Part shown: positions 7,446 through 14,185 of the stretch, in pieces
Layout of the letters: each line of letters starts with the position of its first letter
Position numbering within the stretch: position 1 is the first letter of the stretch
NCBI GenBank assembly: GCA_035275625.1
Contig: DATEMK010000394.1
Location: 1 to 14,185 of the forward strand
Direction of reading: 5' to 3'
DNA from: DATEMK01 sp035275625
Lineage (GTDB): Bacteria; Bacteroidota; Bacteroidia; AKYH767-A; OLB10
Length of the DNA stretch: 14,185 bases
Notes under the pieces: model-generated
What the model was told of the DNA's origin: nothing
Seen by the model: the letters and a program-made list of their open reading frames with translations, nothing else
Database searches by the model: none
Made by a program: the position numbers and the translations under genes

Positions 7446-7483
7446 TTCTTGCGGAGTTTCTGAATATAACATTTATTAAACAT

Positions 7484-7518
7484 AATCCTTCCTTGCAATA
7501 AGGGAAGGATTTTTTTAT
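7484..7518 (+). terminator. Rho-independent terminator after the adhesin gene
   Basis: AATCCTTCC (7484-7492) pairs with GGAAGGATT (7503-7511) around a 10-nt loop and runs into a T tract, 38 bp after the adhesin stop codon. Confidence 0.88.
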
Positions 7519-7525
7519 TTTACCT

Positions 7526-7565
7526 ACATCAATACCACATGTTTTTATCACATCAATACCACATG
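7526..7565. repeat. Direct repeat, 2 x ACATCAATACCACATG
   Basis: Two identical 16-bp copies at 7526-7541 and 7550-7565, separated by 8 bp, so the period is 24 bp. They lie between the adhesin terminator and the DUF2911 gene, about 90-130 bp before its ATG. Possible regulator-binding sites or a small slippage duplication. Confidence 0.8.
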
Positions 7566-7655
7566 GGCACTTTTTATTTCCGGTTCAATTGCAGATTATT
7601 TTAGCAGTCTGAAAATTTAATTTCTCCTGATGTTTAATCCTGAAAATTAACAACT

Positions 7656-8687
7656 ATGAAAAAACTATTCAATCTCATTTTATTATTTGTCATTCCGTTT
7701 GGAATAAATGCACAAAATCTGACCCTGCCCGAAGCCAGCCAGGAAGCAATGGTGATGCAACGCATCGGTTTAACTGACATTACAATTTCTTATCACAGTC
7801 CTTTGATAAAAGGAAGAAAAGTATGGGGTGAGCTTGTTCCCTATAACGAAGTATGGCGTGCCGGTGCAAATGAAAATACAACCATTGCATTTACGAATGA
7901 GGTAATGGTCGAAGGCAAACCCCTTTCAGCAGGAACTTACGGACTGCACATGATTCCCACGGAAAATGAATGGACTATTATCTTTTCAAAGAATTTTATT
8001 TCGTGGGGAAGTTTTTTTTATGATAAAAATGAAGATGCACTGCGCGTAAATGTAAAACCTGTCGCTGCAGAATTCCAGGATTGGCTCAGCTACCAGTTTA
8101 CTGAAAGCACTAATAAAACAACAACGGTTTCGTTGAGATGGGAAAAGCTGAAAATTCCATTTAAGATTGATGTGGATGTAAAAGAAGTTGTTTATCAAAG
8201 TATGAAAAACGAATTGAGAGGCGCTGACGGGTTTACCTGGGAAGCCCCTTTGCAGGCAGCACGATATTGCCTTAATAATAATATTCATCTTGATGATGCA
8301 ATGAAATGGGCAGATAAATCAATTCAAACACAGGAAAAATTCGGCAACCTGATGGTGAAATCAAAGCTGCTTGCGCTGAAAGGACAAACAGCAGAAGCGG
8401 ATGCTTTATCAAAAAAAGCCATGACGATTGCTGACGAAACACAGCTGAACCAATATGGTTACGATCTCCTCGGCCAGAAAAAAGTTAAAGACGCAATAGA
8501 AATTTTTAAAACTAACGTAAAACGTTACCCGGATTCATGGAACGTATATGACAGCCTTGGCGAAGGGTATGACATGGATGGGAACACAAAAGATGCTTTG
8601 ACAAATTATAAAACCGCTCTTGCAAAAGCGCCTGCCGATCAGAAATCAAGAATAGAAGGAGTTATTAAAAAGCTCGAAGGAAAATAA
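7656..8687 (+). CDS. Exported DUF2911 protein with C-terminal TPR-like repeats
   Basis: A 343-residue protein. Residues 1-19 form a signal peptide (cleavage near INAQ; no lipobox cysteine). Residues about 24-170 are a DUF2911 domain, recognisable from ITISYHSPLIKGRKVWG (43-58), PYNEVWRAGANENTTI (62-77) and LSAGTYGLHMIP (90-101). This domain is common in Bacteroidota envelope proteins and its biochemical role is not established. The C-terminal half is helical, with TPR-like pairs around 230-260 and 274-327; DSWNVYDSLGEGYDMDGN and the following DALTNYKTALAKAP fit the TPR consensus. The protein has no sorting domain, so it probably stays in the periplasm. It is monocistronic, bounded by terminators on both sides. 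A TATTTTAG at 7597-7604 is a one-mismatch -7 candidate. Confidence 0.9.
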   Translation: MKKLFNLILLFVIPFGINAQNLTLPEASQEAMVMQRIGLTDITISYHSPLIKGRKVWGELVPYNEVWRAGANENTTIAFTNEVMVEGKPLSAGTYGLHMIPTENEWTIIFSKNFISWGSFFYDKNEDALRVNVKPVAAEFQDWLSYQFTESTNKTTTVSLRWEKLKIPFKIDVDVKEVVYQSMKNELRGADGFTWEAPLQAARYCLNNNIHLDDAMKWADKSIQTQEKFGNLMVKSKLLALKGQTAEADALSKKAMTIADETQLNQYGYDLLGQKKVKDAIEIFKTNVKRYPDSWNVYDSLGEGYDMDGNTKDALTNYKTALAKAPADQKSRIEGVIKKLEGK

Positions 8688-8692
8688 GATTT

Positions 8693-8711
8693 AGGTTTCA
8701 GATTTAAACCT
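8693..8711 (+). repeat. Small hairpin AGGTTT-N7-AAACCT
   Basis: A 6-bp perfect stem directly after the DUF2911 stop codon and before the main terminator. Not followed by a T tract, so not itself a terminator; may stabilise the transcript end or be chance. Confidence 0.3.
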
Positions 8712-8750
8712 CACATTTTAAAAAAAGAAATTAATATTTCATTTGGATTG

Positions 8751-8784
8751 TAAGCCGGGAAATTTTTCCCGGCTTATTTTTTTA
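8751..8784 (+). terminator. Rho-independent terminator after the DUF2911 gene
   Basis: TAAGCCGGGAA (8751-8761) pairs perfectly with TTCCCGGCTTA (8766-8776) around a 4-nt loop and is followed by eight T residues. Confidence 0.92.
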
Positions 8785-8919
8785 CCCGCTTTCATTTTAT
8801 TTATTCGTGTGGAAAAGGACGTCCTCCAATTATAATCAACGCCTGCCCGGATCAGGAATCTTTGTAAGATAAATGCATGATATTTTAAGCGGTTAACTGA
8901 ATATTTGAAAAGAGAATTT

Positions 8920-8927
8920 TAGCTTTG
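8920..8927 (+). promoter_or_regulatory. Candidate -7 element for the small membrane protein gene
   Basis: TAGCTTTG matches TAnnTTTG exactly and ends 18 bp before the ATG at 8946. It overlaps an in-frame TTG, which argues that the TTG is promoter sequence and not a start codon. No -33 match at standard spacing. Confidence 0.4.
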
Positions 8928-8945
8928 CAGGATAGATTTAATAAA

Positions 8946-9221
8946 ATGTCTGAAAAAAAAACAAGCAGTCAGCAGGTTCAGCATAAGATTAACATTCCCG
9001 GTCAGGCAAATGGTTTTCCTCCTCTTAAAAGGCGCAGGAAAAAAAAGAAAAAGCACAATATAAAAAAGTATCTTGAATGGTTGATTTGGGCAATTGTGAT
9101 TGCTTCATTCCTTGTCACTATCGGTATGTTGCTCATGGAAGCATCTAAAAAAGATGATTCTGTTAAGGACAAGAAAAAAGCTTCAATAGAAAATTACAAT
9201 TTCATATCAGCCATCACTTAA
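8946..9221 (+). CDS. Small basic single-pass membrane protein (91 aa)
   Basis: I do not recognise this as a named family. The start is taken at ATG 8946; an in-frame TTG at 8925 would add seven residues but overlaps the likely promoter. The protein has a polar N-terminus (about 1-27), a striking run of basic residues (KRRRKKKKKHNIKK, 28-41), one hydrophobic segment suited to a membrane helix (about 42-65, WLIWAIVIASFLVTIGMLL) and a charged tail (KKDDSVKDKKK) ending IENYNFISAIT. By the positive-inside rule the N-terminus should face the cytoplasm, where the basic patch could touch lipid head groups, nucleic acid or ribosomes. It is flanked by a terminator upstream and a gene-free convergent region downstream, so it is probably transcribed alone. 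Function unknown. Confidence 0.68.
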   Translation: MSEKKTSSQQVQHKINIPGQANGFPPLKRRRKKKKKHNIKKYLEWLIWAIVIASFLVTIGMLLMEASKKDDSVKDKKKASIENYNFISAIT

Positions 9222-9276
9222 AGATTAACCAACTGGCGCAGGCAAAATCTTGAAACTACAGAGTTTTGCTGTTGCA

Positions 9277-9326
9277 TTTGATGAGGTTAGATTAGTATAA
9301 CTGCAAAGTTTTTCGGGCTTTTTTTA
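9277..9326 (+). other. Element A: degenerate copy of a small terminator-type unit
   Basis: The order is TTTG, then GGTTAG (9285-9290), then AAAGTTTTTCGGGC and a 7-T run ending at 9326. Element B at 9433-9480 has the same blocks in the same order. Element A has the right arm and T tract of a terminator but no well-matched left arm, so it looks like a decayed copy. The preceding TGCATTTG (9273-9280) is one mismatch from the -7 consensus. Confidence 0.4.
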
Positions 9327-9432
9327 ACCAGGCCTTCGGCCATCTTCTTGATTTAACATCATCCTTTCTTCCGGCAAGATTTAAAATTAACTTAACAATT
9401 TTTTCATCAAATCTTTATCTTCAATATTGAAA

Positions 9433-9480
9433 TTTGCAGCGGGTTAGGTAGAGCCGAAAAGTTTTTTTCGGCTTTTTTTA
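9433..9480 (+). ncRNA. Element B: possible very short transcript ending in a terminator
   Basis: After a -7-like GAAATTTG (9429-9436, one mismatch from TAnnTTTG) come GGGTTAGGTAGAGCC and a perfect 9-bp hairpin, AGCCGAAAA (9452-9460) with TTTTCGGCT (9465-9473), followed by six T residues. The hairpin is a plus-strand terminator lying 230 bp beyond the nearest plus-strand stop codon. It could end that gene's transcript late, or end a separate small RNA of roughly 40 nt. Terminator: likely; independent RNA: speculative. Confidence 0.35.
9452..9480 (+). terminator. Plus-strand rho-independent terminator
   Basis: Perfect 9-bp stem (9452-9460 with 9465-9473), GTTT loop, then TTTTTTATTTTT. The only plus-strand gene it could serve directly is the small membrane protein gene ending at 9221, unless a small RNA lies in between. 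Confidence 0.8.
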
Positions 9481-9510
9481 TTTTTAAAAATTTACTTTTT
9501 AGTAATGTGA

Positions 9511-9545
9511 AAAATAAAAACGCCCCGAATCTCTCCGGGGCGTTT
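9511..9545 (-). terminator. Rho-independent terminator of the S8 protease gene
   Basis: AAACGCCCCG (9518-9527) pairs perfectly with CGGGGCGTTT (9536-9545). On the minus strand the stem is followed by TTTTTATTTTT, and it lies 20 bp after the protease stop codon. Confidence 0.93.
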
Positions 9546-9565
9546 CCATTGTAATAAAACAGGTT

Positions 9566-12500
9566 TTACAATATCACCACTCTTGTTCTGTAAACACTGC
9601 CGTCAGTCTTTACAATAACAGAATAAATTCCTTTTGCATAATTTCTCAAATCAATCCGTGAAGTATAGGTGCCCGAAACTTCTGTTTCACTGCTGCTGAC
9701 CGTTCTTCCATTCATATCCGTAACAGCTATTTCCAGCTTTTCTGCTTTAATGGTATGAACATTTAAATTAAACAAGCCGGAGGATGGGTTCGGAGAAATA
9801 GAAATCGTATTGACAGAATTATTTTCATGAATACCCGTAGCGGAAAGAATATTGATATCGTCCAAAGCCAGGTCGCTCGAAAAATCTGCGCCCGTTACAC
9901 CCACAAAACGCACATTTATCATCTCTCCTATGTATGCAGTAAGATCAACAGTTCCCAGCAGCCATTGGTTTCCCTGGTTACCGGAAATAGCGGGGATTAC
10001 ATTGTTTGTCCATGTTCCATTGCTGTAAATATCCACCTCTAATGAGCCCATAGCAGCGCCAAACATGTGATACCAGAAGGTCATCTGCGGAGCAACAGCT
10101 CCCGTAAGATCAATGCAGGGTGAAACTAAGTTCGCTCTTCTTAAAAGGCAGCCGCCAGAAGCTTCGAGATAAATATAATTTCCTGTAATTGTTCCGGTCG
10201 TATGATCCGCATCAGGACCGGTTCCTGCGGAGGCAGTGGGTCCTTCATTCACCCTGAAATCAATATCATCCTGGTCAATGTTGGTTTCATTAATCCATCC
10301 GTTGGCAATCGGGCAAACGGTAACCTCGCAGTCAGCTCCTGTATTGCAAAGACCTGAAGATTCAAAATCTTCAGTAAACGGCATCACTACAGTAGTTCCA
10401 GGAATTACACTTGTAACAGAAGTGGCAGTGTCATTAAACAGGTTATTGTCACCTGTATAATCTGACCATGTCAGCAAAGTATAAGTTCCTGCCAAAGACA
10501 GATCAATAGTTGCAGCAAAACTAAAGTTGGCCGTGGCTTGAGACGCTAACGTTCCTGTATATACTTCGTTTACAGGTGTGCCCCCATTCAGCGTATAATG
10601 TACCGGGACATTAGAAACCGGGCTGATTCCCGTATTCTTCAGTTGAATTGAAACTGTCACATTTGAATTATCCTGGCAATCCAATAACGATCCCGTTCCC
10701 GGGCTGAGTATTTGTTCTAACTGGACATCCACTTGCAACGGGCAAAGGAAAGTTCCCGGCTGTTTATTGATTGCATAGGCCCTTCTTCCTTTCACTCCAT
10801 TCGGCAGGACAGCGCGGCAACTGAACCAGTATTCATTGCCGGGATTCGTGCCTGTAACGACAAAATTATTTGTAAGAGAAGTTCCGATGGAATCCATATA
10901 CATAGCGCCCAGCATGCTTACTTCATACCATGCCGCACCGGCAACAGCATCCCATGAAAGATGAATAGAATCAGGACATGCCCAGTCAACAACCAAATTC
11001 TGAGGATCACCGATGATAGAAAATTTCTCTGCACTCATACCGCTCACAGCTCCCCTGGTCACACGCACACGGGCTTCGCCTGTAACATTATTCGGAACAG
11101 CCCATGTATATTGAAGCGTATTGGCGGGCACAGCAGCGCTGATTGGATTCCAGCTAACACCATCATCTGTTGAATATTCAAGTGCGAAAGTTCCCAAACC
11201 CTTTACTGCATCCCATCTTATAACCTCCTGCTCACCCGGAACAAATCCTTCTCCTCCTATCGGGTAGGTAACAGTAATGTCATCGGTTCTGAATTCATAC
11301 ACTAAGTAATATTCCTGCGGTCCCTGTGGAACAGCAAACCCGTTTATAATCACATCATAGTTTCCTGCAGCTGGATTGTCAATAGTAACCTGCTCCATAT
11401 TATTCAGGTGATCAGCAGCTCTTATTGCCGGAGCATTCAGCGTTACAGCATTTGGAGTAGGATCAAGAACCCACGGTTCCCAGACAAAGGAAGACGGGTC
11501 AGTAACGGTCACATCAAGATCATTCACTAATGAAATTGCGGCTAACGGTGATCCGCCCTGGTCATGCCAGTAAACCATCACGCGCATTTGAAGCACACCT
11601 GCAGGAACAGTTATAGAATGTGTATTGGTTGCGCCCTGTGAAAGTGTTGCGTTCAGATAATGTACATCCTCAAGAGTTTGCACGGCACGCAAAGCATTTA
11701 CACGTCCCCATCCGTAAGTATAATCCGGTCCCGAATTGCCAATGTCTTCGGCACTGTTCAGCAAACATGCTTTAATCAAAGCCGTTGGTGCATCAGTTGC
11801 CGCGTTAAGTTCTTTATAAGCCTGTATTAATTGTGTGCATATTCCTGCAATGCCCGGGCAGGCAGCAGACGTTCCGCCTCCCACCTGGTAAGTATTTCCT
11901 TCATCGGTTGACATCTGGTCAAGTCCGTTTGACGAAATATCAGGTTTAATGCGTCCGTCAGAAGCGGGTCCCCTGCTGCTGCTGGGATCTAAAGTTTCAA
12001 GCGGGCTGAGATTTGCGCAGGCAATAACATTTTTTCCCTGCTTATACCCACCGGTTATAGTTGCCCAGGGAAGACCTGCACCATAACCACAATCTCCATA
12101 AGTAGCACCGGTTCCATTGTTTCCTGCAGAGAAAACAAATTCAAGCTGCTGGTTATCGTGCAACGTCTGATCACCAAATTGCGTATCGGTTGTATATTCA
12201 TTGCAGCCCTGTGAATAGCTTGTAGAGGAAACTACTGTTCCATAAGAAGCATAATTTGCAACCGCATCAACAATCTGCGGATAAGGCCCGATGTCAAATA
12301 CATGCAACTGGACTCCCGTAGCCATTCCGCGCATCACCGGGTCAAGGTTGCCGGCTCCGGCCAGAATACCGCTTGTCATATCCCCGTGAGTTCCTCCCGC
12401 ACCTGTTAAATGATTGGTTAGCCTTCCGGTGAAATCAATATGAGGACCTACCGCACCGTCATCAGCCAGTGCAGCCGCCACACCCGATCCGTCATAATGG

Positions 12501-13183
12501 CGTCCCATTATATAATCAGAATTAATAACATTAGAGCGGTGAAGGCTTCTTCCTTTTGTATCATCCGGAGTTGACGGAGGAGCCACCGCATCAATGTAAA
12601 ATACCCATGGCAATTGCGAGATATTTTGAATTGAATTTTCGGGAACACGCATTGTTACCGTATGATTAAAATCCGAAGTGCTTAAAATCGTTCCTGATTT
12701 ACGCGCGGCTTGCCGTGCAGCTAAAGGTGAAATGTTTTTTTGATATTGAACTACAATATCAACAAAACCTTTTTCTTTCACAGCGTAACCGGGTGCAATG
12801 CCAAGGAGTTTAGTATTTGTTTTCTGGATCGGGTGTTGTGATGTTACACTCCTGATATTATAACTACGAAGATTATTGTAATTATAATTTACCGGAATAG
12901 CCGCCATAAATGTGTTGTGCGGGATGTAATCAAGCAACAAAATACCGCTTTGTGAAACAGCGTTTTTCTGCACATCAGTTGGTATTGAATTAAACTGGAT
13001 GAAACGGTAATAATACCCTTCAAATACTTCAGCCGTGCCGGGTTGCCCGGAACTGATGAATTGTTCAAGATTAGCAGCCGGCAATGCCGCACCGCTATGA
13101 AACATAATGCGATTATCCTGTTGTGCATTCGCATGGTTGCAAAGAATAATAGCGAGAAATAATAATAAGTTAAGTTTTTTCAT
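9566..13183 (-). CDS. Secreted subtilisin-type (S8) serine protease with type A T9SS sorting domain
   Basis: A 1205-residue exported protease. Residues 1-20 are a signal peptide (cleavage near ANAQ), followed by a long propeptide-like region to about 207. The S8 catalytic domain (about 215-500) has all key residues: D241 in ADDGAV, H266 in GGTHGDMTSGI, oxyanion N355 in SAGNNG and S439 in GGGTSAACP. The DDG around the Asp is like kexin-group subtilases. Downstream come a beta-rich domain (505-632, LVNDLDVTVTDP), an Ig-like segment (637-724), a fibronectin III-like domain (728-805), a CARDB-like domain (about 818-925), a MAM/lamin-like jelly-roll (935-1113, from PFTEDFE) and a type A sorting domain (1128-1205, SPNPSSGLF, GIYSVIVKT). 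It should be sent to the surface or medium by the type IX system and degrade proteins there. Transcribed alone or after the vWA gene, 106 bp upstream. Confidence 0.93.
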   Translation of the reverse strand: MKKLNLLLFLAIILCNHANAQQDNRIMFHSGAALPAANLEQFISSGQPGTAEVFEGYYYRFIQFNSIPTDVQKNAVSQSGILLLDYIPHNTFMAAIPVNYNYNNLRSYNIRSVTSQHPIQKTNTKLLGIAPGYAVKEKGFVDIVVQYQKNISPLAARQAARKSGTILSTSDFNHTVTMRVPENSIQNISQLPWVFYIDAVAPPSTPDDTKGRSLHRSNVINSDYIMGRHYDGSGVAAALADDGAVGPHIDFTGRLTNHLTGAGGTHGDMTSGILAGAGNLDPVMRGMATGVQLHVFDIGPYPQIVDAVANYASYGTVVSSTSYSQGCNEYTTDTQFGDQTLHDNQQLEFVFSAGNNGTGATYGDCGYGAGLPWATITGGYKQGKNVIACANLSPLETLDPSSSRGPASDGRIKPDISSNGLDQMSTDEGNTYQVGGGTSAACPGIAGICTQLIQAYKELNAATDAPTALIKACLLNSAEDIGNSGPDYTYGWGRVNALRAVQTLEDVHYLNATLSQGATNTHSITVPAGVLQMRVMVYWHDQGGSPLAAISLVNDLDVTVTDPSSFVWEPWVLDPTPNAVTLNAPAIRAADHLNNMEQVTIDNPAAGNYDVIINGFAVPQGPQEYYLVYEFRTDDITVTYPIGGEGFVPGEQEVIRWDAVKGLGTFALEYSTDDGVSWNPISAAVPANTLQYTWAVPNNVTGEARVRVTRGAVSGMSAEKFSIIGDPQNLVVDWACPDSIHLSWDAVAGAAWYEVSMLGAMYMDSIGTSLTNNFVVTGTNPGNEYWFSCRAVLPNGVKGRRAYAINKQPGTFLCPLQVDVQLEQILSPGTGSLLDCQDNSNVTVSIQLKNTGISPVSNVPVHYTLNGGTPVNEVYTGTLASQATANFSFAATIDLSLAGTYTLLTWSDYTGDNNLFNDTATSVTSVIPGTTVVMPFTEDFESSGLCNTGADCEVTVCPIANGWINETNIDQDDIDFRVNEGPTASAGTGPDADHTTGTITGNYIYLEASGGCLLRRANLVSPCIDLTGAVAPQMTFWYHMFGAAMGSLEVDIYSNGTWTNNVIPAISGNQGNQWLLGTVDLTAYIGEMINVRFVGVTGADFSSDLALDDINILSATGIHENNSVNTISISPNPSSGLFNLNVHTIKAEKLEIAVTDMNGRTVSSSETEVSGTYTSRIDLRNYAKGIYSVIVKTDGSVYRTRVVIL

Positions 13184-13205
13184 AAGCCTGGTTTTTTAGA
13201 GAAGG

Positions 13206-13242
13206 CTAAAGTAAATAAAAAAGCAATTAAAAAAACAAAGAA
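13206..13242 (-). promoter_or_regulatory. Possible promoter region of the S8 protease gene
   Basis: In the 106-bp gap upstream of the protease, the minus strand contains TACTTTAG (13213-13206) and TTTCTTTG (13242-13235), each one mismatch from TAnnTTTG. The second has a TTTG about 22 bp further upstream, in the allowed range for a -33 element. I cannot tell which, if either, is used. No terminator hairpin follows the upstream vWA gene, so co-transcription also remains possible. Confidence 0.3.
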
Positions 13243-13289
13243 ATATTTTTATTCCAAAAATCCTGCAAATCCTTATAAAAAAAGGGAAT

Positions 13290-14185
13290 TCAACGATAGC
13301 TGCCCAAAACAAAATTGTCTAAAAGAGTATCAGCCGGAGAAGCGTTTTGGTCAATCCTGCTGAACATATTTCTGATTGCCTCATTCAACCGGGTTCTGTC
13401 CACAGCTTTTTGACGCGCATGTTTTTCGATTTCATAAATGTTCATTGTTTTTTCCGAATTGCCCAGGAAATCCAAATTTATGCGTTCAGGCATTTTATTG
13501 TTTTTGACTATATAAGCAGTAAGATCATACGGTTCATATCCTTCTGCATAATGCGTGGAAGTCTTATAAAGCATCCTTGAATAAAAATACTGATTACCCG
13601 ATTTCATGGCATTTTTATCCGATTCATAGAGAAATTTTTTTCTTTCCTCTGCATCTTTCGAATAAAACATAAATGTTTTGTTCAGCGAATCGTTCAGGCC
13701 CAAAACAAGGGGTGAAATTTGGGGAGCCTTATTGATAACTTGTCTTGAGGAAGCATCCATGATGCAAAACTTTCCACCGGTTTCAGATGCAATTTTTTTA
13801 TAACCTGCAAGCTGGGTAAGGATTCTTTTGGATTGCGAAATAAATATGGTGTTAATGCGAATGTTGTTCTTTTTATATTCTTCACAGATGTCAGCAAGAT
13901 TAATGGAGCCGGTATAAACGCTGCCGTTACCAATGAGAAAAACAATTTTTTCAGCAGCAGGATCTTTACTCCATTTGAGTTCTTTAAATGTTTCAAACAA
14001 TGCATTAGGTACAAACTGGTCCCCCTTTTCGATCATGGCTTTCAATTGGAATAAATTATACGATGACCGGTCAAACTCATTCGAAAGCTCTGTAATCACC
14101 TTTACGTATCCATCGCTTGATCCGAAGCTCGGACGACCGTAACCCACTAACGCTATTCTTAATTCTGTCCGTTCATTTTCCTGCA
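13290..14185 (-). CDS. Von Willebrand factor A-like protein, 3' part
   Basis: The frame is open through the right edge, so the gene starts outside the window; the GTG at 14147 that could serve as a start falls inside the domain and is not used in my reading. The 297 visible residues begin ENERTELRIALVGYGRP, the second strand of a vWA (Rossmann-like) fold. The next part, GDQFVPNALFETFKELKW then EKIVFLIGNGS, corresponds to the loop and fourth strand, and IRINTIFIS to the fifth. The first metal-site motif (DxSxS) would be outside. The position normally held by the metal-binding Thr is Val (QFVPNAL) and the usual Asp of the last motif reads GNG, so the MIDAS may be incomplete. The remaining 150 residues are charged, helical and unrecognised, ending DNFVLGSYR. 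Same strand as the protease, 106 bp upstream. Confidence 0.75.
   Translation of the reverse strand, partial: QENERTELRIALVGYGRPSFGSSDGYVKVITELSNEFDRSSYNLFQLKAMIEKGDQFVPNALFETFKELKWSKDPAAEKIVFLIGNGSVYTGSINLADICEEYKKNNIRINTIFISQSKRILTQLAGYKKIASETGGKFCIMDASSRQVINKAPQISPLVLGLNDSLNKTFMFYSKDAEERKKFLYESDKNAMKSGNQYFYSRMLYKTSTHYAEGYEPYDLTAYIVKNNKMPERINLDFLGNSEKTMNIYEIEKHARQKAVDRTRLNEAIRNMFSRIDQNASPADTLLDNFVLGSYR

Larger units (their letters stand above)
9222..9565. other. Convergent intergenic region with several hairpins, no protein gene
   Basis: This 344-bp stretch separates the plus-strand small membrane gene from the minus-strand protease gene. I find no credible ORF. It contains a bulged 9-bp hairpin (9242-9269, GCAAAATCT with AGAGTTTTGC), a GGCC-TTC-GGCC hairpin (9331-9341), two related promoter/terminator-like elements (9277-9326, 9433-9480) and the protease terminator. 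Confidence 0.6.

Noticed and set aside
8925..8945. TTG start adding seven residues to the small membrane protein
   Set aside because: The TTG is the end of a TAnnTTTG promoter match and an ATG lies 21 bp downstream.
1414..9221. Idea that the plus-strand genes form one functional operon or novel system
   Set aside because: Strong terminators at 4366, 7484 and 8751 and separate promoter-like elements split the genes; shared type IX export is a common property of Bacteroidota cargo and not evidence of a joint system.
9437..9454. D-arm-like sequence GGTTAGGTAGAGC suggesting a tRNA
   Set aside because: No anticodon arm, T-loop (TTCGA/TTCAA) or paired acceptor stem can be built around it; a terminator hairpin begins immediately after.

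Overview
The window reads as ordinary chromosome from an AT-rich, free-living-type Bacteroidota. Evidence for this includes two type A (Por-type) C-terminal sorting domains, one gliding-motility-type (type B) C-terminal domain behind SprB-like repeats, a DUF2911 lipoprotein/periplasmic-type protein and a DUF3276/PUR protein. Several genes are preceded by sequences resembling the Bacteroidota -7 element TAnnTTTG, and clear Shine-Dalgarno sequences are lacking. I cannot name the genus.

Layout. At the left edge, two minus-strand genes lie 2 nt apart: a class II glutamine amidotransferase and the 5' end of a YggS/PLPBP-family PLP protein. Five plus-strand genes follow between 1072 and 7445: a PUR-type nucleic-acid-binding protein, an unrecognised 64-residue protein, a small lysine-rich helix-turn-helix protein resembling the Mor family, a secreted protein that looks like a beta-propeller with a type A sorting domain, and a 978-residue repeat protein with a type B sorting domain. 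The two secreted-protein genes are each closed by a strong hairpin terminator. Next on the plus strand come a DUF2911-TPR protein (with its own terminator) and a 91-residue basic single-pass membrane protein. A convergent intergenic region (9222-9565) holds two related promoter/terminator-like elements and a minus-strand terminator. The right third is minus strand: a 1205-residue secreted subtilisin-type (S8) protease with a type A sorting domain, and upstream of it the 3' part of a von Willebrand factor A-like protein that runs off the window.

How the genes fit together. Three of the large genes encode predicted type IX secretion cargo: a propeller-like protein, a Cys-patterned repeat adhesin and a protease. 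They share a destination (cell surface or medium) but are separately transcribed, so they look like independent cargo rather than one operon. The remaining genes are housekeeping or unknown.

I see no CRISPR array, insertion sequence, rRNA, complete tRNA, phage module or defence system. The items most worth a second look are the duplicated 50-nt elements at 9277-9326 and 9433-9480, the eight Cys-paired 75-residue repeats of the adhesin, the paired palindromes at 2452-2477 just downstream of the HTH gene, and the unrecognised propeller-like secreted protein. None of these amounts to a demonstrated new system.
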